From NCBI RefSeq assembly GCF_002954385.1, contig NZ_MQVY01000001.1, forward strand, positions 534,892 to 598,891: a stretch of DNA of 64,000 bases. Reading direction: 5' to 3'. Positions 18,475 to 27,225 of this stretch are shown here, in pieces (position 1 is the first letter of the stretch; each line of letters begins with the position of its first letter). This DNA comes from Tenacibaculum sp. SG-28. GTDB taxonomy: Bacteria; Bacteroidota; Bacteroidia; Flavobacteriales; Flavobacteriaceae. The notes beneath the pieces are model-generated. The model did no database searches and had not been told where the DNA came from. It saw only the letters and a program-made list of their open reading frames with translations. Both the position numbers and the translations under genes were made by a program.

Positions 18475-21078
18475 ATGAATTTCAATAATTTTACTATAAA
18501 ATCACAAGAAACGATACAAAAGGCAAAGGAAATTGCCCAGAGTAATCAAAATAATTTAATAGAAAACGAACACATATTTAAGGCCATATTTTTGGTTGAT
18601 GAGAATGTTTTACCGTTTATTCTAAAGAAATTACAAGTTAATATAAACGTTTTACTTCAAATTTTAGATAAGCAAGTAGCTAGCTTTTCAAAAGTTACTG
18701 GTGCGGAATTGACTTTGTCTAGAGAAGCTGCGAAAACCCTAACAGAGGCCTCTGTATTAGCGACTAATATGAAGGACGAATATGTTTCGATAGAACATTT
18801 AATCCTAGCGATATTTAAGTCTAAGAGTCCGATAGCACAAGTTTTAAAAGATCAAGGTGTTACAGAGAAAAACCTTCTATCCGCAATCGAGGAATTGCGA
18901 AAAGGAGACCGAGTTACCTCACAAGGTGCAGAGGATACGTATAATTCTTTAAACAAATATGCAAATAACTTAAATCAACTTGCACAAGATGGGAAGTTAG
19001 ATCCTGTAATTGGACGAGATGAAGAAATTAGGCGATTGCTACAAATATTGTCGCGACGCACCAAGAATAACCCCATATTGGTAGGGGAACCAGGAACAGG
19101 AAAAACTGCAATCGCAGAAGGCTTAGCGCATAGGATAATACGAGGAGATGTTCCAGAAAATTTAAAAGATAAGATAATATACTCCTTAGACATGGGGGCG
19201 TTAATAGCAGGGGCAAAATACAAAGGTGAGTTTGAGGAGCGTTTAAAATCTGTGATTAAAGAAGTAACCACTTCCGAAGGAGATATTGTTTTATTTATTG
19301 ATGAAATACATACTTTAGTTGGTGCTGGTGGTGGACAAGGTGCAATGGATGCCGCAAATATTCTAAAACCGGCTTTAGCTAGAGGGGAACTTCGTGCAAT
19401 TGGAGCAACTACCCTAGATGAGTACCAAAAGTATTTTGAAAAGGATAAGGCTTTAGAAAGACGTTTTCAAAAAGTTATCGTAGACGAGCCAGATACAGAA
19501 AGTGCAATTTCTATTTTACGAGGTATAAAAGATAAATATGAAACCCACCATAAGGTTCGCATTAAAGATGATGCTATTATAGGTGCAGTAGAGTTGTCGC
19601 AACGCTATATAACCAATCGATTTTTACCAGATAAGGCAATTGACCTAATGGATGAAGCAGCCTCTAAATTACGTATGGAAATTAACTCTAAACCAGAGGA
19701 GTTAGACGTTTTGGATAGAAAAATTATGCAGTTGGAGATTGAAATTGAGGCGATTAAACGAGAAAATGATGCGGTTAAACTTAAGTCGTTACATGCAGAT
19801 TTAGCTAATTTTAAAGAGGAAAGAAATGAAATTAATGCGAAGTGGCAATCTGAAAAAAGTGTTGTAGATGACATACAACAGTTAAAGTCAGATATTGAAA
19901 ATTACAAATTAGAAGCTGAAAAAGCAGAGCGAAATGGCGACTACGGTGTCGTTGCAGAGTTGCGCTATGGCAAGATTAAAGAAGCGCAGGAAAATTTAGA
20001 AAAACAACAAGAGATTCTTGCAGCACATAGTGAAAATGCACTGATAAAAGAAGAAGTTACCTACGAGAATATTGCAGAAGTGGTTGCAAAATGGACTGGT
20101 GTTCCTGTGACAAAAATGTTGCAGTCTGATCGCGAGAAACTATTGCAATTAGAAGATCACTTGCATCGAAGAGTTGTTGGGCAAGAGGAGGCTATTGAAG
20201 CAGTATCAGATGCGGTTCGTCGTTCTAGAGCAGGCTTACACAATCCATCTAAACCAATTGGCTCTTTTCTTTTTCTTGGAACCACAGGAGTTGGTAAAAC
20301 AGAATTAGCAAAAGCATTAGCAGAATATTTATTTGATGACGAATCTGCCTTGACGCGTATTGATATGAGTGAGTATCAAGAACGACATGCAGTGAGTAGA
20401 TTGGTGGGTGCTCCTCCAGGATATGTTGGTTATGATGAAGGCGGGCAGTTAACAGAGGCAGTTAGAAGAAAACCGTATTCTGTCGTTTTGTTAGATGAAA
20501 TAGAAAAAGCACACCCCGATACTTTTAATATTTTGTTACAAGTTCTCGATGAGGGAAGGCTTACAGACAATAAAGGAAGGGTTGCTGATTTTAAAAACAC
20601 GATCATTATAATGACCTCTAATATGGGTAGTCATATCATACAAGAGAAGTTCGAGAACGCAACAGAGGATAAAGATAGCGCTACAGAATTTGCAAAAGAA
20701 GAGGTGCTCACTTTATTGAAAAAGAGCGTAAGACCAGAATTCTTAAATAGAATAGATGATATAGTGATGTTTACTCCATTGACTAAAAATGATATCCGTG
20801 CGATTGTCGAATTACAGTTGGCAAATGTTAGGGCAATGGTAAGCAAGCAAAATATAACCATTGATGCGACAGAACAGGCTGTTAGCTACCTTGCAAATAA
20901 AGGGTATCAGCCGGAGTTTGGAGCTAGACCTGTAAAAAGAGTAATTCAAAAAGAAGTTTTAAACGCCTTATCAAAGGAGATTCTCTCTGGTAAAGTTTCA
21001 AACGATAGTATTATTTTGTTAGACGCTTTTGACGATAAGTTGGTTTTTCGAAATCAGTCTACTATTGCAGAAGTATAA
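18475..21078 (+). CDS. clpB: ATP-dependent disaggregase ClpB
   Basis: The 867-residue Hsp100 chaperone works with DnaK to dissolve protein aggregates. The N-domain (~1-145) carries two Clp-N repeats. NBD1 has Walker A GEPGTGKT (~204) and Walker B VLFIDEIHTL. The middle coiled-coil domain (~400-525) distinguishes ClpB from ClpA/C. NBD2 has Walker A GTTGVGKTE (~602), Walker B VVLLDEIEKAH and sensor regions VRPEFLNRIDD and GARPVKRVIQ. Length is full and all ATPase motifs are intact. Heat-shock control is expected from the family, and the upstream repeat region may be involved. A terminator at 21102 separates it from the convergent gene. Confidence 0.97.
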   Translation: MNFNNFTIKSQETIQKAKEIAQSNQNNLIENEHIFKAIFLVDENVLPFILKKLQVNINVLLQILDKQVASFSKVTGAELTLSREAAKTLTEASVLATNMKDEYVSIEHLILAIFKSKSPIAQVLKDQGVTEKNLLSAIEELRKGDRVTSQGAEDTYNSLNKYANNLNQLAQDGKLDPVIGRDEEIRRLLQILSRRTKNNPILVGEPGTGKTAIAEGLAHRIIRGDVPENLKDKIIYSLDMGALIAGAKYKGEFEERLKSVIKEVTTSEGDIVLFIDEIHTLVGAGGGQGAMDAANILKPALARGELRAIGATTLDEYQKYFEKDKALERRFQKVIVDEPDTESAISILRGIKDKYETHHKVRIKDDAIIGAVELSQRYITNRFLPDKAIDLMDEAASKLRMEINSKPEELDVLDRKIMQLEIEIEAIKRENDAVKLKSLHADLANFKEERNEINAKWQSEKSVVDDIQQLKSDIENYKLEAEKAERNGDYGVVAELRYGKIKEAQENLEKQQEILAAHSENALIKEEVTYENIAEVVAKWTGVPVTKMLQSDREKLLQLEDHLHRRVVGQEEAIEAVSDAVRRSRAGLHNPSKPIGSFLFLGTTGVGKTELAKALAEYLFDDESALTRIDMSEYQERHAVSRLVGAPPGYVGYDEGGQLTEAVRRKPYSVVLLDEIEKAHPDTFNILLQVLDEGRLTDNKGRVADFKNTIIIMTSNMGSHIIQEKFENATEDKDSATEFAKEEVLTLLKKSVRPEFLNRIDDIVMFTPLTKNDIRAIVELQLANVRAMVSKQNITIDATEQAVSYLANKGYQPEFGARPVKRVIQKEVLNALSKEILSGKVSNDSIILLDAFDDKLVFRNQSTIAEV

Positions 21079-21101
21079 TGCATTAAATTAAACTTAAACT
21101 A

Positions 21102-21137
21102 AAAGAGCCTTGAAGTTAATTTCAAGGCTCTTTTTTT
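21102..21137. terminator. Terminator between clpB and the cysteine synthase gene
   Basis: AAAGAGCCTTGAA / TTCAAGGCTCTTT perfect 13-bp stem with a six-base loop, then a T-run; A-runs on the other arm make it usable from both directions. Confidence 0.9.
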
Positions 21138-21159
21138 ATGGATTTGTACTGTTGTGTAT

Positions 21160-22175
21160 TTACTCTATAAAATGATTTGCTTTCATCCAATCGTCGGAAT
21201 ATATTTTATTCATATATCGGGAACCATGGTCTGGAAGTATAACCACTACATTACTTTCGGAGTTAAAATAACCTTTGTCTGCGTATTGTTGTACTCCTTG
21301 TAAAACAGCACCCGAGGTATACCCAGCAAAAATTCCTTCTTTCTTTACTAGCTCTCTAGCTTTAAGTGCAGCGTCTTTATCCGATACTTTTTCATACACA
21401 TCAATAACGTCGAAATCTGTTGCTGTTGGTATTAACGTTTTGCCTAATCCTTCAATTTTATAGGGGCTTATTTCGTTTTCGTCAAATTTTCCAGTTTCAT
21501 GGTACTTTTTAAGTACGGATCCGATCGCATCAATACCTAAAATTTTAATGGAAGGGTTTTGCTCTTTTAAAAATTGAGCAGTTCCTGAAATTGTTCCACC
21601 TGTACCACTAGCAGCAACTAAATGCGTTATTTTACCATCGGTTTGATCCCAAATTTCTGGCCCGGTGCTTTTGTAATGCGCTTCCGTATTTAGTTCGTTA
21701 AAATATTGATTGATATATATAGATCCTGGATTTTCTCTATGGAGTCTTTTGGCTACCTCGTAATAAGACCTAGGGTCATCCGCAGCAACATTAGCAGGAC
21801 ATATATGCACTTCCGCCCCCATTGCTTTTAACATATCTATCTTGTCATTGGAAGACTTGTCACTAACGGCTAAAATACATCGATAGCCTTTAACGATACT
21901 AATCATAGCCAATGAAAACCCGGTGTTGCCAGAGGTAGTTTCTACAATGATGTCTCCTTTTTTAACAATACCCTTTTTTTCTGCGGTTTCAATAATATGA
22001 AGTGCAATTCTATCTTTAGCAGAGTGGCCTGGATTAAAAGACTCTAGTTTTGCGAAATACTGCCAGGTAGTGCTTTGGTTATGTTATGTAAACGCAGCAT
22101 AGGGGTTTGTCCAACCAAATCTAAAATTGAGTTGGTGATACCAATATGTCTCATTTGTTGCAATGTAAGATCCAT
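21160..22175 (-). pseudogene. PLP-dependent cysteine synthase / cystathionine beta-synthase, frameshifted in this sequence
   Basis: This is a fold-type II PLP enzyme of the cysteine synthase/CBS catalytic family. The N-terminus ([32 protein letters not shown]) starts at ATG 22175 and breaks after GSI. The remainder continues in another frame with [65 protein letters not shown] and [15 protein letters not shown]. Adding one base to the AAA run at 22055-22057 (plus strand) restores [12 protein letters not shown] and a 338-residue protein. The [13 protein letters not shown] block favours a CBS-like enzyme over CysK, but there is no C-terminal regulatory CBS domain. The reaction (O-acetylserine sulfhydrylase or cystathionine synthase) cannot be settled from sequence alone. 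Confidence 0.85.
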
Positions 22176-22199
22176 AGTTTTCAGCGCGCAAAGATAGTA

Positions 22200-24362
22200 T
22201 TAATTTTCTAACCTTCCTTCTAACATTAAAAAGAAGGCATACTCCTCCGCTGTTTCTTTTAAAGAATCAAATCTACCGGACGCACCTCCATGTCCTGTTT
22301 CCATGTTCGTATGCAAAAGTAGTAGGTTATCGTCGGTTTTGAATTCTCTCAATTTTGCTACCCATTTAGCAGGTTCCCAATATTGTACCTGACTATCGTG
22401 TAGTCCTGTGGTAACCAACATATTTGGGTATGCTTTAGCAGATACTTGATCGTATGGAGAATACGACTTAATATAATCGTAATATTCTTTGTTATTCGGA
22501 TTTCCCCACTCATCGTATTCTCCAGTTGTTAATGGTATACTATCATCTAACATGGTAGAAATAACATCCACAAATGGTACTGCTGCAATGACACCGTTGT
22601 ATAGTTCTGGGTTCATATTGATAACTGCTCCCATCAATAAACCACCTGCAGAACCACCCATTGCATATAAATGTGCCGGAGAGGTGTACTTGTTATCGAT
22701 TAGGTATTTGGAGCAATCTATAAAATCGTTAAACGTATTTTTCTTGCGAAGCATTTTTCCATCTTCGTACCAATCTCTTCCTAAATACTGACTTCCTCTA
22801 ATATGGGCCAAAGCGAAAATAAATCCTCGATCTAATAAACTTAATCTCGATATAGAAAATCCATCGGAAATCGTGTAGCCATAAGATCCATATGCATATT
22901 GCAGAATTGGTGTATTTTCATTTATTTCCGTGTCTTTGTGGTACACAATAGATAGGGCTATTTTTTTTCCATCTCTAGCAGGAACCCAAATACGTTTACT
23001 AATATAGTTGTCTTTGTTAAAAGTACCACCAAGAACTTCTTGCTCCTTTTTGATATCCTTTGTTTTGTCTTTAACATTAAAATCAATAACAGAGCTTGGG
23101 GTAGTCATAGAATTGTAAGAATACCTTAAAATATCGGTATCAAAATCAGGATTCGAATATACCGATGCCGAATAGGTCTCTTCATCAAACGGCATATAAT
23201 AATCGTCGGTGCCGTCCCATCTTTTAATTCTTATTTTTGTCAATCCCTCATTTCTTTCCTCCAAAACGATAAATTCTTTAAAAATAGAGAAATCTTCAAA
23301 GAGAGTATCCTCTCTATGCGGAATAACGTCTACCCAATTTTCTTTGGAAGTCTTGTTTTCAGGAGTCTTCATTAACTTGAAGTTTGTAGCTCCATCTTTA
23401 TTCGTTCGTATATAAAAGTGATCGCGATAATGAGCTATATCGTATTCTAGGTCTCGTTCTCTTGGCTGAATTATACGAAAGGTTCCATCAGGTGTATCTG
23501 CGTTTAAAACTTGGTACTCTGTAGAAACAGTGTTGTAAGAACCAATAACGATGTATTTTTTGGATTTAGACTTGGTAACAAATGTTCCAAAGGTTTCGTC
23601 TTTTTCCTCAAAAACTAAAACATCTTCTGCAGCATCTGTTCCGAGAGTATGTTTGAAAATTTGGGAACTACGGAGAGTTACAGGGTCTTTTTTAGCATAA
23701 AATAATGTTTTGTTATCGTTGGCCCATACCGATCCACCAGTAGTGTTTTCAATTTTATCCTGGTATATTTCATTGGTGGTGAGATCTTTAATCTGAATAG
23801 TATATTGGCGGCGACTAACAGTATCTATTGCAAAGGCCGCTAGTTTATTATTAGGTGCTATGTTTAACCCACCCAATTGAAAATAGTCATGTCCTTTTGC
23901 TTCCTCATTTACATCAAAGAGTATTTCTTCTGTTGCATCTAAAGATTCTTTTTTTCTGCTGTAGATAGGATATTGGTCTCCTTTTTCATATCTAGTAATG
24001 TAAAAATATCCGTTTTCCTTGTACGGTACAGACGCATCATCTTCTTTGATTTTACCCTTGATTTCCTCGAATATTACCTCTTGAAGATTTTTGGTTTTTT
24101 CGGTTACTTTTTCAAAGTAGTTGTTTTCTGAAGTAAGGTAGTCGTATACCTTCTGCGTTTGTTCGTCTTTGACTTCTGCATTTTTTTGCGCATCAGTTAA
24201 GCGCATCCAAAAATAGTTATCTTCTCTTACGTCTCCGTGTTTTTCTAGTTTAGTGGGTTGCTTTTCAGCAACTGGTGCTTTAGTTTTTACTTTCATTCCA
24301 TCCTTATTGCAGGATGCAAAAATAAGATTAATAGACAAAGCAATCAGAATAATTTTTCTCAT
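22200..24362 (-). CDS. S9A prolyl oligopeptidase / oligopeptidase B, lipoprotein
   Basis: The 720-residue serine peptidase cleaves short peptides (protease II/PtrB-like). A lipoprotein signal peptide (MRKIILIALSINLIFASC, Cys ~18) places it on a membrane facing the periplasm. The N-terminal beta-propeller (~70-440) includes DNYFWMRLTD at its start, and the C-terminal alpha/beta hydrolase follows. The triad is visible: Ser in YAMGGSAGGLLMG, Asp in TTGLHDSQVQYWEP, His in NMETGHGGASGRF. ATG 24362 is preferred over an upstream in-frame ATG at 24413 because it gives the signal peptide. The ybaB gene is divergent. Confidence 0.92.
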   Translation of the reverse strand: MRKIILIALSINLIFASCNKDGMKVKTKAPVAEKQPTKLEKHGDVREDNYFWMRLTDAQKNAEVKDEQTQKVYDYLTSENNYFEKVTEKTKNLQEVIFEEIKGKIKEDDASVPYKENGYFYITRYEKGDQYPIYSRKKESLDATEEILFDVNEEAKGHDYFQLGGLNIAPNNKLAAFAIDTVSRRQYTIQIKDLTTNEIYQDKIENTTGGSVWANDNKTLFYAKKDPVTLRSSQIFKHTLGTDAAEDVLVFEEKDETFGTFVTKSKSKKYIVIGSYNTVSTEYQVLNADTPDGTFRIIQPRERDLEYDIAHYRDHFYIRTNKDGATNFKLMKTPENKTSKENWVDVIPHREDTLFEDFSIFKEFIVLEERNEGLTKIRIKRWDGTDDYYMPFDEETYSASVYSNPDFDTDILRYSYNSMTTPSSVIDFNVKDKTKDIKKEQEVLGGTFNKDNYISKRIWVPARDGKKIALSIVYHKDTEINENTPILQYAYGSYGYTISDGFSISRLSLLDRGFIFALAHIRGSQYLGRDWYEDGKMLRKKNTFNDFIDCSKYLIDNKYTSPAHLYAMGGSAGGLLMGAVINMNPELYNGVIAAVPFVDVISTMLDDSIPLTTGEYDEWGNPNNKEYYDYIKSYSPYDQVSAKAYPNMLVTTGLHDSQVQYWEPAKWVAKLREFKTDDNLLLLHTNMETGHGGASGRFDSLKETAEEYAFFLMLEGRLEN

Positions 24363-24397
24363 TTTATTAAATAGATTTAATTTTGTTGTGAAAATAC

Positions 24398-24405
24398 TAA
24401 ATTTG
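24398..24405 (+). promoter_or_regulatory. Bacteroidota -7 promoter box (TAAATTTG) of ybaB
   Basis: TAAATTTG fits TAnnTTTG, 27 bases before the ATG at 24433, in the short divergent spacer with the peptidase gene. Confidence 0.55.
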
Positions 24406-24432
24406 CATTGCATTAATTAAAAATTTAAGACT

Positions 24433-24756
24433 ATGTTTGGAGATATATCAGGTATGATGGGTAAATTAAAAGAGGCCCAAGAAAAAGTCAAGGAAACTAA
24501 AATTAGATTAAATTCTGTAGTTCTTGAAGAAACGGTAGCGAATCAAAAAATTAAAGTTTCCATTACCGGGAACCGAGAGATTAAAAATATCGCCATTGAC
24601 GCTTCTTTGCTTAACGATAAAGAAGAGTTAGAGGATTATTTAATTTTAGCCTTAAACAAGGCTATAGGAAAAGCAAGCCAAATTCACGAAAATGAATTGT
24701 CTTTGGCTGCTAAAAGTGGAATGCCAAATATCCCTGGTATGGATATGTTTACCTAA
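24433..24756 (+). CDS. YbaB/EbfC nucleoid-associated protein
   Basis: The 107-residue protein is a small dimeric DNA-binding nucleoid protein. The N-terminus [23 protein letters not shown] is the helical tweezer part; [18 protein letters not shown] and [20 protein letters not shown] are the conserved core; a Gly/Met-rich tail ([14 protein letters not shown]) is typical. No recR or dnaX lies next to it, unlike in Proteobacteria. It heads a short run with the DUF2752 and CCC-motif genes. Confidence 0.9.
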   Translation: MFGDISGMMGKLKEAQEKVKETKIRLNSVVLEETVANQKIKVSITGNREIKNIAIDASLLNDKEELEDYLILALNKAIGKASQIHENELSLAAKSGMPNIPGMDMFT

Positions 24757-24763
24757 AGAATTT

Positions 24764-25060
24764 ATGGTGCGTTTAGAAGATTACATGCTGCCCTGCTTGA
24801 ATAAAAAATTTTTTGGTCTAGACTGCTTTGGTTGTGGCTTTCAAAGAGCAATAGTGCATTTGCTACGAGGCGAGTTTACCGAGGCTTTTTGGATGTATCC
24901 GGCTGTGTATCCTATGCTAATCTTATTAATTTACACATTACTTAACTTAAAATTTCAATTCAATAAATCACAACTAATAATTCGATACCTACTGTTGCTT
25001 ACATTATTTTTTATAGTAGGTAATTTTATACTAAAATACATTTACGTTTATGGAAACTAA
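24764..25060 (+). CDS. DUF2752 small membrane protein
   Basis: The 98-residue protein has the DUF2752 signature, a CxxCGxxR-like motif (LDCFGCGFQRAI), followed by FWMYPAVYPMLILLIYTLLNL and a second membrane segment (IIRYLLLLTLFFIVGNFIL). Function is unknown. ATG 24764 is taken just after the ybaB stop; a longer frame overlapping ybaB is less likely. It overlaps the following CCC-motif gene by 11 bp. The two are commonly neighbours in Bacteroidota, suggesting a joint membrane role (inference). Confidence 0.8.
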   Translation: MVRLEDYMLPCLNKKFFGLDCFGCGFQRAIVHLLRGEFTEAFWMYPAVYPMLILLIYTLLNLKFQFNKSQLIIRYLLLLTLFFIVGNFILKYIYVYGN

Positions 25061-25370
25061 AAAATTACAATACGCACCATTAATTTACATACTTGCTATA
25101 ATTGGACTACCGCTTTGTTGCTGTGCAGGTTTAGGTTTTATTCCCGCTGGAATAGCCTTTTATATGGCACAAACCGAATTAAAAAAATACTATTTAGATC
25201 CGGACGCTTACGACAACCAAGACACTATTTATACTGGTAAAATTGTAGCTTTGGTAGTATTAGTTTTAAACTTATTGTATTTAGCCTACACCGTTTATCA
25301 AATTTATACGATTGGATGGGATAACTTGATGGAGCAAAGTAGACAAATAATGGAACAATATGAGCAGTAG
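25050..25370 (+). CDS. CCC-motif membrane protein
   Basis: The 106-residue protein has two membrane segments and the namesake Cys triplet (IIGLPLCCCAGLGFIPAGIAFYMA), followed by TGKIVALVVLVLNLLYLAYTVYQI. This is a recognised but uncharacterised Bacteroidota family. The three adjacent Cys lie in the first membrane segment. It overlaps the DUF2752 gene by 11 bp, consistent with translational coupling. Confidence 0.8.
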   Translation: METKKLQYAPLIYILAIIGLPLCCCAGLGFIPAGIAFYMAQTELKKYYLDPDAYDNQDTIYTGKIVALVVLVLNLLYLAYTVYQIYTIGWDNLMEQSRQIMEQYEQ

Positions 25371-25416
25371 TATTTAAAATAGTATAACTAATTGACTTTA
25401 CACTACATTACTCTTA

Positions 25417-25460
25417 GATAAAACAAAATTTACCGGTTAAATTTTTGTTTTATTTTTTTA
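25417..25460 (+). terminator. Terminator after the ybaB-DUF2752-CCC unit
   Basis: ATAAAACAAAATTTAACC-like left arm pairs with GGTTAAATTTTTGTTTTAT (AT-rich stem around an ACCGGT core) and is followed by a T-run. Confidence 0.6.
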
Positions 25461-25668
25461 TGCACATAATTTATAGCAATGCTTTACAAGTCACAGAATG
25501 TAGAATTATGGTGTTCAATTCGGTATACCAAAAATTAGGTAATGTAACTTAATTTCTCGATGGAGAAAATAATCCTTATACCTTAAATATAGCTGTTACT
25601 AAAACTAAAAATAGATTTATTGTTTTGTTTAATTTCCTAGTGGGAGTGTCTAGATATCATACAACACT
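25461..25668. other. Non-coding spacer, nothing recognisable
   Basis: This is the middle of the 330-bp gap 25371-25700. Apart from the two terminators at its ends I see no ORF, promoter box or repeat that I can support. Confidence 0.4.
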
Positions 25669-25697
25669 AAAAAGGAGTACTTACGTACTCCTTTTTA
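25669..25697 (-). terminator. Terminator of rocD
   Basis: AAAAAGGAGTAC / GTACTCCTTTTT perfect stem with a four-base loop, directly after the rocD stop on the minus strand, with a T-rich flank on both strands. Confidence 0.85.
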
Positions 25698-25700
25698 TGG

Positions 25701-26943
25701 TTATTTATTTTTATATTCTGTAATAGTTTTTTTAATAATGCCAATGCAATCTCTTAATTGCTCCTCGTTCATAACTAAAGGAGGTGCAAAGCGGATAATA
25801 TTACCGTGTGTTGGTTTAGCTAGTAACCCGTTGTCGCGTAATTGTAAACAGATATTCCATGCTGTATCACTATCTTCTGTGTCATTAATAACTACAGCAT
25901 TTAATAGTCCTTTACCTCTAACCAAAGTAACCAACTCATTTGTAGTTGCAAATTTTGTTAACTCTTCTCTAAAAATCACCCCCAACCTTTCTGCATTTTC
26001 GTCTAATTTCTCTTCGGTTGCTACTTCTAAGGCAGCATGGCAACATGACAAGCTAATGGATTTCCACCAAAAGTAGAGCCGTGTTCGCCTGGCTTTATAG
26101 TTAACATTATTTCGTCATCTGCTAAAACTGCAGATACCGGAAATACACCACCACTTAAAGCTTTTCCTAGAATAAGGATATCCGGTCTAAAGTTTTCATG
26201 CTGGCAGCAAAATAGTTTACCTGTTCTAGAAATACCTGTTTGCACTTCGTCTGCTATAAACAAAACGTTTTTTGCTTTACACAATTCATACGCTTTCTTT
26301 AAATAGCCATCCTCTGGCACTACTACACCTGCTTCACCCTGAATAGGTTCTACCATAAACCCGGCAACGTTGGGGTCTTCTAAAGCTTTTTCAAGAGCCT
26401 TTAAATCGTTGTATTTTACAATTTCAAAACCAGGTAAATACGGTCCGTAGTCGTTATAGGCACTAGGATCAGTAGAGGAAGAAACTGCCGCTAATGTTCG
26501 GCCCCAAAAATTATTTTCTGCAAATAATATTTTAGCCTTGTTTTCTGCAATTCCTTTTACTTTATACGCCCATTTTCTACAGAGTTTTATGGCAGTTTCA
26601 CCACCTTCAACTCCTGTATTCATTGGTAAAACTTTATCAAAACCGAATAATTCAGTTATGTATTTTTCATATTGACCCAAAACATCATTGTGAAAAGCCC
26701 TGGAAGTTAGTGTTAAAACATCTGCTTGATCTTTTAAAGCATTGATAATTCTTGGATGACAATGTCCTTGGTTAACTGCTGAATATGCAGATAGGAAATC
26801 ATAATATTTTTTTCCTTCTGTGTCCCAAACATATACGCCTTCCCCTTTACTCAGTACTACAGGTAAAGATGGTAGTTATGCGCACCATATTTATTTTCCA
26901 ATTCGATTGCTTGCTGTGAACTAATTTTTTCTAAAACAGCCAT
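25701..26943 (-). pseudogene. rocD: Ornithine--oxo-acid aminotransferase, two frameshifts in this sequence
   Basis: This class III PLP aminotransferase converts ornithine + 2-oxoglutarate to glutamate semialdehyde + glutamate. Three frames hold consecutive parts. The N-terminus from ATG 26943 is MAVLEKISSQQAIELENKYG. The middle has [20 protein letters not shown], the PLP-ring Asp in [14 protein letters not shown] and the PLP lysine in [17 protein letters not shown]. The C-terminus has [18 protein letters not shown]...RFAPPLVM. Adding one base at about 26868 ([17 protein letters not shown]) and one at about 26036 ([15 protein letters not shown]) restores exactly 414 residues, the family length. 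Two independent single-base deletions in an otherwise perfect gene point to sequencing error. Confidence 0.9.
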
Positions 26944-27151
26944 TTCTTTAATTTTTTAAAATTCATAAAATAACCATTCCTACTGTACCTTTATTCTTTC
27001 GATGTAGTTCGAAAAAGCAGCGTGGGAGAGAAATCATCCCTAAAGAATTGCAAATTACTAAATATTCGGTGGTTGGTAAAATCTAAGGTCAATATTATCC
27101 TTTGTAAACGTGTTATTTCTCTTAAATATTTTTTTGTCTTTTTGATTTTTC

Positions 27152-27180
27152 AAAAGGATTTTTAAGGAGATCCTTTTTTT
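27152..27180 (+). terminator. Orphan terminator-like hairpin upstream of rlmD
   Basis: AAAAGGAT / ATCCTTTT stem with a 10-base loop and a seven-T run, just before the rlmD promoter. No plus-strand gene ends here; the upstream gene rocD runs the other way. The 282-bp divergent spacer 26944-27225 otherwise holds only presumed promoters. Confidence 0.45.
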
Positions 27181-27194
27181 CTAACTTCTTTTCC

Positions 27195-27202
27195 TAATTT
27201 TG
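27195..27202 (+). promoter_or_regulatory. Bacteroidota -7 promoter box (TAATTTTG) of rlmD
   Basis: TAATTTTG fits TAnnTTTG, 23 bases before the ATG at 27226. Confidence 0.55.
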
Positions 27203-27225
27203 CACAGTATAAATTAAAGCCAATA

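Noticed and set aside
25701..26943. Programmed ribosomal frameshifting as explanation for the broken genes
   Set aside because: Breaks are in unrelated housekeeping genes, in both directions, without slippery heptamers plus downstream structures in common. Indel error is simpler.
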